Assembly: GCF_002904295.1 (NCBI RefSeq)
Contig: NZ_PPHG01000052.1
Span: forward strand, 134,513-198,512
Reading direction: 5' to 3'
Source: Amycolatopsis sp. CA-128772
GTDB lineage: Bacteria > Actinomycetota > Actinomycetes > Mycobacteriales > Pseudonocardiaceae
DNA length: 64,000 bases
Within the stretch, counting starts at the first letter, position 1, and each line of letters begins with the position of its first letter. Position numbers and translations under genes: made by a program. The notes beneath the pieces are model-generated. The model ran no database searches, was not told the DNA's origin, and worked only from the letters and a program-made list of their open reading frames with translations. This document shows, piece by piece, positions 16,984 to 24,940 of this stretch.

Positions 16984-17478
16984 ATGACGACGAGCGCAGC
17001 CCGGGACACCCTGCTGGTCGCGGCCCGGCCGCTGGTGGTGCGCTACTGCCGGGCCCGGCTCGACCCGGACGCGGCCGACGACGTCGCCCAGGACGCCTGC
17101 CTGGAACTGCTCGAAGCCCTGCCGCTGCGGCCGCCGGGGCGGCCGTTCCCCGAGTTCGTCCACGGCATCGCGCGCCACCAGGTGGCGGCGGCGCGGCGGG
17201 CCGCCGCCCGGCAGCGGGCCGAGCCGGTGGCCGAACTGCCGGACGGGATCGACGCGTCGCCCGACCCGGAACACCACGTCCTGCGCCGCGAACTGGGCGA
17301 GCGGATGGCCAAGCTGCTGCGGGTGCTGTCCCGGAAGCAGCGGGAGATCGTGGTGCTGCGCGTGCTGGTGGGCCTGTCGGCCGAGGAAACCGCGACGGCC
17401 GTCGGCTCGACACCGGGGGCGGTGCGGGTGGCGCAGCACCGGGCGCTCGGCCTGCTGCGCAAGGCGGTCACGAGCTGA
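16984..17478 (+). CDS. ShbA/SigD-type sigma-70 factor, copy 1
   Basis: A 164-residue small sigma factor: region 2 (VVRYCRARLDPDAADDVAQDACLE) at about residues 20-60, and region 4 (LSRKQREIVVLRVLVGLSAEETATAVG, then GAVRVAQHRAL) at about 108-160. The central VAELPDGIDASPDPEHHVL stretch is shared with the convergent neighbour, so the two are paralogues related to Streptomyces ShbA and mycobacterial SigD. ATG at 16984 was chosen over a TTG nine bases upstream. No anti-sigma gene adjoins. Confidence 0.82.
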   Translation: MTTSAARDTLLVAARPLVVRYCRARLDPDAADDVAQDACLELLEALPLRPPGRPFPEFVHGIARHQVAAARRAAARQRAEPVAELPDGIDASPDPEHHVLRRELGERMAKLLRVLSRKQREIVVLRVLVGLSAEETATAVGSTPGAVRVAQHRALGLLRKAVTS

Positions 17479-17510
17479 GCGGCACCCCTGCTTCGGAACG
17501 TTCGCCGTGC

Positions 17511-18152
17511 TCAGAGCCCGCGTTCCCCGATCATGCCGCGCAGCTTCGTCAGCGCGCGGAACTGCGTGATGCGGACGTTGCCGGCGGAGATGCCGAGCGC
17601 CTCCGCCGTCTCGTTCGCCGACAGGCCGGCGACGATCCGCAGCGACAGGATTTCCTGGTGCAGCGGCGGCAGCACCGCGAGCAGCCGGCCCAGCCGGGCA
17701 CCGAGGTCGAGCTCGAGGACGTGGTTCTCCGGCTCGTTGCCGCTCAGCGGCCGGTCCGGCAGCTCGGGCACCGGCTTCGAGCGGTCCCGGGCCACCGAGC
17801 GGAAGGCGTCGGCCACCTTGTTCGCCGCAATGGCGCGCACGAGGTACAGGAACGAACCGCCGCGGTCCTGGTAGTTCGGCAGCACCTTCAGCACCGCGAG
17901 GCAGACCTCCTGCGCGACGTCGTCGGCCGAGAGGTAGGACAGGTCGCGGCCCCCGATCCGGGCCCGGCAGTACCGCACGACGGTCGGCTTGATCAGCAGC
18001 AGCAACGCCTGGACCGCATCGGGGTCACCCCCACGGGCCGCGGCGACCACCGGGTCGATCCGCTCCTTGACCAGGCCGCCCTCCGGCCGCGGCGAATCCG
18101 CCGGCCAGGTGTAGCCGTCGAGCGGCGCAACCTCCGAGATCATGGTTTCCAC
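17511..18152 (-). CDS. ShbA/SigD-type sigma-70 factor, copy 2
   Basis: A 213-residue sigma factor: residues about 45-100 hold region 2 (VVRYCRARIGG, LSADDVAQEVCLAVLKVLP), about 150-205 region 4 (LPPLHQEILSLRIVAGLSANETAEALG, GNVRITQFRALTKLR). Its longer N-terminus contains the KERIDPVVAAARGGDPDAV segment typical of ShbA, which drives principal sigma-factor gene transcription in Streptomyces griseus. GTG at 18152 was preferred over ATG at 18143 because GAGGAGG is correctly spaced only for the former. Ends 32 bp from the convergent paralogue. Confidence 0.85.
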   Translation of the reverse strand: METMISEVAPLDGYTWPADSPRPEGGLVKERIDPVVAAARGGDPDAVQALLLLIKPTVVRYCRARIGGRDLSYLSADDVAQEVCLAVLKVLPNYQDRGGSFLYLVRAIAANKVADAFRSVARDRSKPVPELPDRPLSGNEPENHVLELDLGARLGRLLAVLPPLHQEILSLRIVAGLSANETAEALGISAGNVRITQFRALTKLRGMIGERGL

Positions 18153-18188
18153 GGGCCCTCCTCACGTCCGGCGACCGGGACCCTTGTC

Positions 18189-18201
18189 GTCCACAGTGGA
18201 C
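18189..18201. promoter_or_regulatory. 13-bp palindrome upstream of ShbA-like copy 2
   Basis: GTCCAC-A-GTGGAC is a perfect inverted repeat about 37 bases upstream of the sigma gene start, in the 159-base spacer after the 313-residue unknown gene. A candidate operator; no regulator can be assigned. Confidence 0.35.
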
Positions 18202-18311
18202 ATTACGGTGCGTGGACGGTTCCCGGTCCGACATCTGGAGTAATCGAGGCGCTGACCAGCAACGTTGCAGCGCGGAGGCGGTTGTCCAGATATTGTCCGG
18301 TAACCGGCACC

Positions 18312-19253
18312 TCAGCCCCACCGGATCCCGTACGCGAAGCCCGGCGCGAGGTGCCGGAACAGCACGTGCACCTCCCCGGCGTCGTCCGCCGGCAGGACCG
18401 CGCCTCCGCGTGGCCGGTCGTCCGGGATGACCTTGTCCAACCGCACGATCCGCTCCGGTACGCGGTGGCCGAAGCGGACGTGGAGGTCGAACAGGTCGCA
18501 CGGGTGCCTCGGCACGCAGACGTACCGCGGCTCGCGCAGGTTCGCCCGGAAGCGCAGCCCGACCTCGTGACGAGCGCCCCTCGGCAACGGGTCCGGGAGG
18601 CGCAGCGCGAAGCCGATCCGGTCGCTCGATTCCATGGCGCGGCCGGCCAGTACGCCGCCGTGGAACACGTCGACGCCGAGATCGGACTCGTGCACCGATT
18701 CGCCCGATTCCGCGGACAGCGGCAACGTCAACGCGAGGTCGAGCACGGCGATTTCGTCGGCGTCGGCGATCACCCGCCGGAATTCGAACGCCTCCGGTAC
18801 CGGTTGATCGAGAGCCAGCGTGACGCGCAGTTCTTCGGTGTGCCAACTGCGGCTCGGATAGCGCGGCCGCGTTTCCGGGCCCGCCGCCGCGACGGCGAGT
18901 GCGGCGATCTGCTCGATTCCTTCGTCGATCCGCCGCCGGACCGTCCGGTCGTCGCGGTCGAGGGTGATCGCCGCCCAGTGGACCCGTTCCTGGTAGAACG
19001 GTTTCCGGGCCCGCTCGTCCAGCGCGAACGCGGCCAGCAGGGCGATCTTCAGGTCGTCCGGCAGCGACTCGACCAGCGGGCGCAATCGGTCCGACAGCTT
19101 ACGCCGCATCTCGACCGTTCCGTCATCTTCCAAAATGCCACAAGTGCTGCGCAATGCGGGGCCGATCCGGTCGGCGAGCGGTGTCGTGAAAATTGCCCTG
19201 CCTTTGCGCAGGGCCTTGAGCTCGCCGACCACGTCCGCCGCACTGAGGCTCAC
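18312..19253 (-). CDS. Unknown 313-residue protein upstream of ShbA-like sigma gene
   Basis: I do not recognise the family. The N-terminal half is helical and has a possible helix-turn-helix (LDRDDRTVRRRIDEGIEQIA, about residues 105-125). The C-terminal half looks like beta strands with many charged residues (FRRVIADADEIAVLDLALTL, HEVGLRFRANLRE, FDLHVRFGHRVP) and ends LFRHLAPGFAYGIRWG. No signal peptide or membrane helix. GTG at 19253 has GGGAGG well placed. It lies on the same strand as ShbA-like copy 2, 159 bases upstream, and could regulate it or be read with it. Confidence 0.65.
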   Translation of the reverse strand: MSLSAADVVGELKALRKGRAIFTTPLADRIGPALRSTCGILEDDGTVEMRRKLSDRLRPLVESLPDDLKIALLAAFALDERARKPFYQERVHWAAITLDRDDRTVRRRIDEGIEQIAALAVAAAGPETRPRYPSRSWHTEELRVTLALDQPVPEAFEFRRVIADADEIAVLDLALTLPLSAESGESVHESDLGVDVFHGGVLAGRAMESSDRIGFALRLPDPLPRGARHEVGLRFRANLREPRYVCVPRHPCDLFDLHVRFGHRVPERIVRLDKVIPDDRPRGGAVLPADDAGEVHVLFRHLAPGFAYGIRWG

Positions 19254-19553
19254 CGTTCCTCCCGTTCCCACGCACGGAGGTCAATGTTCGCCAGCGTCAC
19301 CGCCGATGTCCAGTCGATCACGGGGCGCGAAACGGATCGTTATCCCGCGGTTTCCTTTCCTCTTGGCGCGCAAATCGGGAAACTCCCGGCGGATTCCCCG
19401 GCGAAACCGATCAGGCGCGCATCCGGGGCGTCGAAGCTGTCGAATCGGTGGTCGCGTCTCCGCCTTTCCGGCGCACGGCGGCGCACCCCACCCCGCCGGG
19501 TGACCGTGGCCCGGCCCCGGTTGGCCGCCATCCGCCGCGGGTACTTGTTGATC
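19254..19553. other. 300-base stretch without a confident gene
   Basis: Between the unknown 313-residue gene and a possible small membrane protein. Reading frames here lack the third-position G/C pattern of the neighbours. I see no terminator or promoter clear enough to name. Confidence 0.4.
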
Positions 19554-19724
19554 ATGAGCCCGAAGATGTGGCGCCTGCTGATCTCGGGGACGTTGCGGCT
19601 GTTCCTCATCAGCGCCGTACCGGCCGCCGTGCACGTTTCCGTGCTCGCCGGCCTGGCGGCGACGGTGATCGCGTTCGTCGTGCCGGCCCCGCGCAGCAGG
19701 CACGAACCCGGCGGCCCCGGCTAG
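19554..19724 (+). CDS. Possible small single-helix membrane protein
   Basis: A 56-residue frame (MSPKMWRLLISGTLRLFLIS at the start) with one long hydrophobic helix (about residues 16-43) and an Arg/Pro-rich tail. Third codon positions are almost all G or C, as in real genes here. The start is uncertain: ATG at 19554 lacks a ribosome site and in-frame GTG codons lie at 19500 and 19506. Its end overlaps the last four bases of the convergent flavoprotein gene. No homologue known to me. Confidence 0.4.
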   Translation: MSPKMWRLLISGTLRLFLISAVPAAVHVSVLAGLAATVIAFVVPAPRSRHEPGGPG

Positions 19725-20827
19725 ACGGTCATCATGGCCACCATGCTGGCGGGCGCGTCCGGCCCGAACATGACGTCGTACAGGTCGTCGTCCGCCGCTT
19801 CGGCCGCGGCGCGCGGGAACAGGCGCTGTTCGTACGCCGCCAGCGCCGCCTCGGCGTCGCCCGGGTGCGCGGCGATCGCCTGGCCGAGTTCGGCACCGTC
19901 CAGCATGGCCAGGTTGGCGCCTTCGCCGTTCGGCGGCATCAGGTGGGCGGCGTCGCCGAGCAGGGTCACCCCCGGCACGCGGTCCCAGCGGTGCCCGGCG
20001 GGCAACGTGCAGAGCCGGCGCAGGACGGGCGGGACATCGCTGGCGGCGATCAGCGTGGTCAGCTCGGGCGCCCAGCCTTCGAACTCCCCGAACACGCCCG
20101 CGGTCACCGCGGCGGGCTCGAGACCGGCCAGCCAGTCCTGCGGTTTCACCAGCTGGGCGTAGGTGTGCAGGGTCCCGCCGCCTTCCCGGTGCGCGACGAT
20201 CCCCTTGCCCGGCGCCAGCGCGTACATCGAGCCGGCGCCGACCGCCTTCGCCACCGCCGGGTGCCGGGTGTCGCCGTCGAACAGGAAGGTTTCGACGACC
20301 GAGATGCCGACGTACTCGGGGGTGGCTTCCGAGAGCACCGGGCGGACCCGTGACCAGGCGCCGTCCGCGCCGACGAGCAGGCGCGCGACGACGGTGGCAC
20401 CGCCGGCGAAGCTCACCTCGTGGCCGCCGTCGCCGAGCGGCCGCACCCCGGTGACCTTGTGTCCCCACCGGACGGTGCCGGCCGGCAGCGAGTCCAGCAG
20501 CAGCTGCCGCAGGTCGCCGCGCGGCACCTCGGGCCGGTCGCCGGTGCCGTCGTCGGGCCGGTCGAGCAGCACGGCCCCGGTCCGGTCCAGGACCCGGTAG
20601 GACTCGCGGCCCGCGAGGATCAGCTCGCGGAACCCGGCGGTCAGGCCGGCCGCTTCGAGCGCGAGCTGGCCGTTCCAGGGGTGGATGTCGAGCAGCCCGC
20701 CCTGGCGGCGCGCGTCCGGCGAAGGCTCTCCTTCGTAGACGGTGACATCGATGCCGTGGACGTGCAGGACGCGCGCCAGCACCAGGCCGCCGAGGCCGGC
20801 GCCGATGATCGTGACCGAGTTCGTCAT
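19721..20827 (-). CDS. FAD-dependent monooxygenase, TetX-like group
   Basis: A 368-residue class A flavoprotein monooxygenase: ADP-binding loop VTIIGAGLGGLVLARVL near the N-terminus, the second FAD motif VGADGAWSRVRP near residue 165, and GVTLLGDAAHLMPPNGEGANLAM (GDAAH) near 290. The QGGLLDIHPWNGQLAL segment is characteristic of the TetX family of tetracycline-modifying enzymes and their chromosomal relatives, but resistance cannot be inferred. GGGAGGA precedes the ATG. It is divergent from a TetR gene with two near-identical operators between them, so it is probably induced by its own substrate. Confidence 0.85.
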   Translation of the reverse strand: MTNSVTIIGAGLGGLVLARVLHVHGIDVTVYEGEPSPDARRQGGLLDIHPWNGQLALEAAGLTAGFRELILAGRESYRVLDRTGAVLLDRPDDGTGDRPEVPRGDLRQLLLDSLPAGTVRWGHKVTGVRPLGDGGHEVSFAGGATVVARLLVGADGAWSRVRPVLSEATPEYVGISVVETFLFDGDTRHPAVAKAVGAGSMYALAPGKGIVAHREGGGTLHTYAQLVKPQDWLAGLEPAAVTAGVFGEFEGWAPELTTLIAASDVPPVLRRLCTLPAGHRWDRVPGVTLLGDAAHLMPPNGEGANLAMLDGAELGQAIAAHPGDAEAALAAYEQRLFPRAAAEAADDDLYDVMFGPDAPASMVAMMTV

Positions 20828-20842
20828 GGTTCCTCCCGAATA

Positions 20843-20863
20843 GTTTGGATTGTCGATCCAAAC
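20843..20863. promoter_or_regulatory. TetR operator 1
   Basis: Perfect inverted repeat GTTTGGAT-n5-ATCCAAAC, 16 bases upstream of the flavoprotein ATG. Same TTGGAT-n5-ATCCAA core as operator 2. Confidence 0.8.
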
Positions 20864-20878
20864 CCAAGCTAGCACGAC

Positions 20879-20896
20879 TTTGGATCGGCGATCCAA
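20879..20896. promoter_or_regulatory. TetR operator 2
   Basis: Inverted repeat TTGGATC-n3-GATCCAA, 36 bp downstream of operator 1. The plus-strand -10 GATACT (20905-20910) follows, six bases before the TetR ATG, so binding here should autorepress a leaderless tetR-type message. Confidence 0.8.
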
Positions 20897-20916
20897 CGGT
20901 GTGCGATACTGCTCCC

Positions 20917-21579
20917 ATGGCGAACAGGGCCCGGCGCACGGACGAGCTGTCGAAGGACGTGATCGTCGCGGCGGCGACCGAGCTGCTCGACGAAGGCGGC
21001 GAGGCCGCGCTGACCTTCCGCGCCCTGACCACCCGCCTGAGCACCGGATACGGGGCGATCTACCACCGCGTCGCGAACAAGAGCGACCTGCTCGCGGCGG
21101 CCACCGACGCCGTCATCGACCGGGTCGTCACCGGTGCCGTCCCCGACGTGCCGCCTCGGGAAGAGCTGCGGACCGTGGCTCTCGGCCTGTTCGACGCGAT
21201 CGACGCCCACCCCTGGGTCGGCGCCCAGCTCGCCCGGGAGCCCTGGCGCCCGGCGCTGCTGGAGGTCTACGAGCGCATCGGCGGCCTGCTCACCGCGCTC
21301 GGCGTCCCCGGGCGGGCACTGTTCGACGCCGCGGGCGCGCTGGTGAACTACGTCCTCGGCGTCGCCGGGCAGAACGCCGCGAACGCCCGCGCCCGCCTCC
21401 CCGGCGACGCCGACCGCGAGGCGTTCCTCGGCGCCATCGCCGGCCAGTGGGCGCAGCTGGACCCCCAGCGGTACCCGTTCGTGCACCAGGCGGCGGCACA
21501 GCTGCGCGACCACGACGACCGCGAGCAGTTCCTCGCCGGCATCGACATCTTCCTGGCCGGGATCGCCACCCTCCGCTAG
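20917..21579 (+). CDS. TetR/AcrR-family repressor of the TetX-like gene
   Basis: A 220-residue repressor with helix-turn-helix at about residues 13-58 (LTFRALTTRLSTGYGAIYHRVANKSDLLAA) and a helical ligand-binding C-terminal domain. The divergent flavoprotein gene and two TTGGAT-n5-ATCCAA operators in the 89-base spacer make it the likely local repressor. Leaderless start: GATACT ends six bases before ATG. Confidence 0.87.
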   Translation: MANRARRTDELSKDVIVAAATELLDEGGEAALTFRALTTRLSTGYGAIYHRVANKSDLLAAATDAVIDRVVTGAVPDVPPREELRTVALGLFDAIDAHPWVGAQLAREPWRPALLEVYERIGGLLTALGVPGRALFDAAGALVNYVLGVAGQNAANARARLPGDADREAFLGAIAGQWAQLDPQRYPFVHQAAAQLRDHDDREQFLAGIDIFLAGIATLR

Positions 21580-21618
21580 CCGTTCCGTCCGGGATGCCTC
21601 TCTCCGGGGTCAGTACCG

Positions 21619-22479
21619 CTACTCCTGCCAGAGAAGGAGCTTCTCGGGGTTCCGCACCGCCCAGATCCGCCGGATCAGCCCGCCCGCCACGTCGAACGCC
21701 ACGACGGCCGCGACGGTTCCGTCCCGCCGGGCGACCAGGCCCGGGCGGCCGTTGACCGTGCTCTCCGCCAGCTCCAGCGCCGGGATCCGGTCGAGGAGGC
21801 GCACCGCGTACTGCGCCACCAGCTCGCCGCCCTCGACCGGGTGGCGGACGGCGCCGGCCAGGCCACCGCCGTCGGCGACCGCCGTCGCCCCGGGGTCGAG
21901 GAGGCCGACCAGCCCCCGGATGTCCTTCGCCTCCCAAGCCAGCTTGAACGCCCGGACGACGTCCGCGCGGCCGTCCGCGGGCGCCTGCGGCCGGGACGCG
22001 GCGACCCGGCGCCGCGCGGCGCTCGCCAGCTGGCGGCAGGCCGCCGGTGTCCGGCCGAGGACCGCCGCCACCTCGGCGAACGGGTAGCCGAAGACGTCGT
22101 GCAGGACGAACGCCACCCGCTCGGCCGGCGTCATCGCGTCCAGCACGACCAGGAACGCCATCGTGACCGACTCGTCCAGGGTGACGTGGTCGGCCGGGTC
22201 GGTGAGCCGCCCCACCTGCGCGGGCACCGGCTCGGGCAGCCACTCGCCCACGTACCGCTCCCGCCGGACGCGGGCCGAGCCGAGCAGGTCCAGGCAGATC
22301 CGGCCGGCGACCGTGGTCAGCCACGCGCCCGGGGACTCGATCGCGTCCCGCTGCGGCCCGGTCAAGGCGTACCACCGGCCGTACGCCTCCTGGACGACGT
22401 CTTCGGCGTCGCTCACCGAACCCAGCAGCCGGTAGGCGAGGGCGATCAGCTGCTGCCGCTCCTGCACGATCACGGTCAC
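21619..22479 (-). CDS. ECF41-type sigma factor with fused SnoaL-like domain
   Basis: A 286-residue ECF sigma factor. Region 2 (RLLGSVSDAEDVVQEAYGRW) is at about residues 17-60, and region 4 (MTPAERVAFVLHDVFGYPFAEVAAVLG) near 125-180, followed by a SnoaL-like regulatory extension. Three signature motifs of group ECF41 are present: WLPEP (residues 80-84), DGGG in the extension, and NGRPG. In this group the extension replaces an anti-sigma factor. GTG at 22479 is preceded by GGAG. The usual adjacent oxidoreductase/decarboxylase partner gene is not next door. A matching ECF41 promoter lies upstream. Confidence 0.9.
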   Translation of the reverse strand: MTVIVQERQQLIALAYRLLGSVSDAEDVVQEAYGRWYALTGPQRDAIESPGAWLTTVAGRICLDLLGSARVRRERYVGEWLPEPVPAQVGRLTDPADHVTLDESVTMAFLVVLDAMTPAERVAFVLHDVFGYPFAEVAAVLGRTPAACRQLASAARRRVAASRPQAPADGRADVVRAFKLAWEAKDIRGLVGLLDPGATAVADGGGLAGAVRHPVEGGELVAQYAVRLLDRIPALELAESTVNGRPGLVARRDGTVAAVVAFDVAGGLIRRIWAVRNPEKLLLWQE

Positions 22480-22513
22480 CCGGGCTCCTTCGGTCGGCGG
22501 TCCCCGCCCGCAT

Positions 22514-22540
22514 GACGAGCCGGCGCGGCGGGTTGTGACA
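22514..22540 (-). promoter_or_regulatory. ECF41 autoregulatory promoter
   Basis: On the minus strand TGTCACA (22534-22540), exactly 16 bases, then CGTC (22514-22517). This is the published ECF41 target pattern TGTCACA-n16-CGTC. Transcription would start near 22507, giving a leader of about 28 bases with a ribosome site. Confidence 0.85.
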
Positions 22541-22622
22541 GCCGGTGCGGTGCGCTTGTGCGCGATCACGCCCGGTGTAGTGTTTGCCGGTCCGACCGGC
22601 GTGCGTGACCGCGTGAGGTGCC

Positions 22623-24935
22623 ATGACAGTGCGGCGGTACCCAGGGGCGATCCTGCTCGTCTTCGTCGCGGTGACCCTGGTCGTGGTCAACGGGTTCGCG
22701 TTCTGGGGCGACACCTTCGCCCTCTGGGTCGACGACGCCATGCAGCTCAGTGCCGGGGTCGGCGCGGTGGTCTGCGGCGTGGTGGTCGCCCGCCGGGTCC
22801 GCGGGCACCAGCGCTGGTGGCGCGTGCTGGTCGCGATCGGCATGACCGGCTGGTCGCTCGGCCAGTGCGCCTGGTCGTGGTACCAGCTGATCGACGGGCG
22901 CGGGCTGCCGTCGCCGTCGCTGGCCGACGTCGGCTACCTGAGCTTCCCGGTGTTCGCCCTCGCCGCCCTCTTCGTCCTCGCCCGGGCCCGGGTCCGGCCG
23001 GACCGCGAACGCTGGCAGCCCGCGCAGTGGACGGCGCACTTCGGCGTCGCGGTGGTCCTGGACGGCCTGGTCGTCACCGGCTCGCTGTTCATCCTGACCT
23101 GGACCGCGGCGCTCGGGCAGCTGGTGCGGGCCACCGGGCCGGACGCGCTGACCTGGGCCGTGGCCATCGCCTACCCGCTGTCGGACCTGGTGATCGTGGT
23201 CGTCGCCGTGCTGCTGGTCGTGTTCGACCGGGTGGACCGCCCGTACCGCGCGAACCTGCTGCTGGCCGCCGTCGGGATCGTCGCGCTGGCCTGCTCGGAC
23301 AGCGTGTTCGCCTACCTGGTCAGCATCGGCGCGGAGAGCATGAAGCCGTGGTCGGACGGCGGGTTCGTGCTCGGGCCGCTGTTCATCGCCTACGCCCTGC
23401 TGGTCACCCCCGGCCAGCGGCGGCGCGACGACGCGGGCCAGCCGGTCGGCGTCGACTGGTGGCAGCTGGCGCTGCCGTACGTGCCGGTCACCGCCGTCGC
23501 GCTGCTGATCACCGTGCAGGTCGTGGCCGGCGCGGGCCCCGACGGCGTCGAGGTGTCCGTCGGCGCGCTGGTGGTGTTCCTGGTGCTCGCCCGGCAGCTG
23601 CTTTCGTTGCTGGACAACCGGTTGCTGCTGCGCCGGGTGTACGAGGGCCAGCAGCAGCTGACCCACCAGGCCTACCACGACCCGCTGACCGGGCTGGCCA
23701 ACCGCGCCCTGTTCGCCGACCGGCTGGACCGGGCCGTCGAGCAGAGCGCCGAGGGCGGGCACGGGCCGCTCGTGCTGATCTTCGTCGACCTGGACGACTT
23801 CAAGGAGGTCAACGACCGGTTCGGGCACGCGGGCGGCGACGTCCTGCTGCACGCGGTCGCCCAGCGGCTGCTGAGCTGCGTGCGCGCGGGCGACACGGTC
23901 GCGCGCCTCGGCGGCGACGAGTTCGCGATCCTGCTGGAGGGCGAGGTCGACGCCCCGCAGGCCGTCGCCGACCGGATCCAGAGCGCGCTGCGGCGGCCGT
24001 TCGCGGTGCACGGGACGCTGGTGCCGGTCCGGGCGAGCATGGGCCTGGTGGTGCCGGACCCGGCCGAGCCGCTGGTGACGTCGGACGTGCTGCTGGGCCG
24101 CGCGGACACCTCGATGTACGCGGGCAAGCGGCTGGGCAAGGACACGACGGTCGTCTACCACCCGTCGCCGGACGGGCCGCCCGACTTCCCGTCGGCTCTG
24201 CGCCGCGCGGAGGGCGGCCTGCCGGAGGGGTTCGCGCTGGTGTTCCAGCCGATCGTCCGGCTGCCCGACGAGACGCCGGTGGCGGTGGAGGCGCTGGCCC
24301 GCTGGACCGCGCGGGACGGCACCTCGGTGTCGCCCGAGACGTTCGTCCGGGCCGCCGAAGGCGCCGGCCTCGGCGCGGAGCTGGACGCGCTGGTGCTGGA
24401 CCTGGCCTGCCGCGAGATCACGGCGGCCGGCGTGGACCTGACGGTGCACGTGAACGTGTGCGCGAGCCGGCTGGGGGCCGCCTCGCTCGAAGAGAGCGTC
24501 GGGGCCGCGCTGGACCGCTACGGCCTGCCGGCGGACCGGCTGATCGTCGAGATCACCGAGACCGTGCCGGTGCCGGACCTGGCCGCGGGCGCCGCGGCGA
24601 TCCGCCGCCTGCAGGACCTCGGCGTCCGGGTGGCGCTCGACGACTTCGGGGCGGGGTACAGCTCCCTGACGGTCCTGCACGCGCTGCCGGTCGACCTGAT
24701 CAAACTGGACCGCGCGCTGACGACCGGCGTCCGCCCGGACCGCGACGCGGCGCTGTGCCGCTCCCTGGTCGGGCTGTGCGCCGACCTCGAGGTGGCGGTG
24801 GTCGCGGAAGGCATCGAGACGGCCGAGCAGGCCGAACTGGTCACCCGCGCGGGCTGCACCACCGCCCAGGGCTACCGGTTCGGCCACCCGGCCGCCCTCG
24901 CCTCACTCCGCCTCTCGACGCTGTCCGCCGGTTAG
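22623..24935 (+). CDS. Membrane-bound GGDEF-EAL cyclic-di-GMP protein
   Basis: A 770-residue protein. About ten hydrophobic helices fill residues 1-330, followed by a GGDEF diguanylate cyclase domain (intact GGDEF at 430-434) and an EAL phosphodiesterase domain (EAL at 556-558, DDFGAGYSS, and the EGIET motif near the end). Both active-site signatures are intact, so it could both make and break c-di-GMP, with the membrane part sensing something unknown; c-di-GMP controls development through BldD in sporulating actinomycetes. GAGGTG precedes the ATG. A 15-bp palindrome GCCGGTC-C-GACCGGC lies in the leader (22586-22600). Ends at a 30-bp repeat array. Confidence 0.92.
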   Translation: MTVRRYPGAILLVFVAVTLVVVNGFAFWGDTFALWVDDAMQLSAGVGAVVCGVVVARRVRGHQRWWRVLVAIGMTGWSLGQCAWSWYQLIDGRGLPSPSLADVGYLSFPVFALAALFVLARARVRPDRERWQPAQWTAHFGVAVVLDGLVVTGSLFILTWTAALGQLVRATGPDALTWAVAIAYPLSDLVIVVVAVLLVVFDRVDRPYRANLLLAAVGIVALACSDSVFAYLVSIGAESMKPWSDGGFVLGPLFIAYALLVTPGQRRRDDAGQPVGVDWWQLALPYVPVTAVALLITVQVVAGAGPDGVEVSVGALVVFLVLARQLLSLLDNRLLLRRVYEGQQQLTHQAYHDPLTGLANRALFADRLDRAVEQSAEGGHGPLVLIFVDLDDFKEVNDRFGHAGGDVLLHAVAQRLLSCVRAGDTVARLGGDEFAILLEGEVDAPQAVADRIQSALRRPFAVHGTLVPVRASMGLVVPDPAEPLVTSDVLLGRADTSMYAGKRLGKDTTVVYHPSPDGPPDFPSALRRAEGGLPEGFALVFQPIVRLPDETPVAVEALARWTARDGTSVSPETFVRAAEGAGLGAELDALVLDLACREITAAGVDLTVHVNVCASRLGAASLEESVGAALDRYGLPADRLIVEITETVPVPDLAAGAAAIRRLQDLGVRVALDDFGAGYSSLTVLHALPVDLIKLDRALTTGVRPDRDAALCRSLVGLCADLEVAVVAEGIETAEQAELVTRAGCTTAQGYRFGHPAALASLRLSTLSAG

Positions 24936-24940
24936 CCGAG

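Noticed and set aside
18189..18201. GTCCAC-A-GTGGAC as a genome-wide avoided or signal motif related to other GTGGAC sites in the window
   Set aside because: GTGGAC occurs often in ordinary Val-Asp codons here in several contexts, so no special distribution can be claimed.
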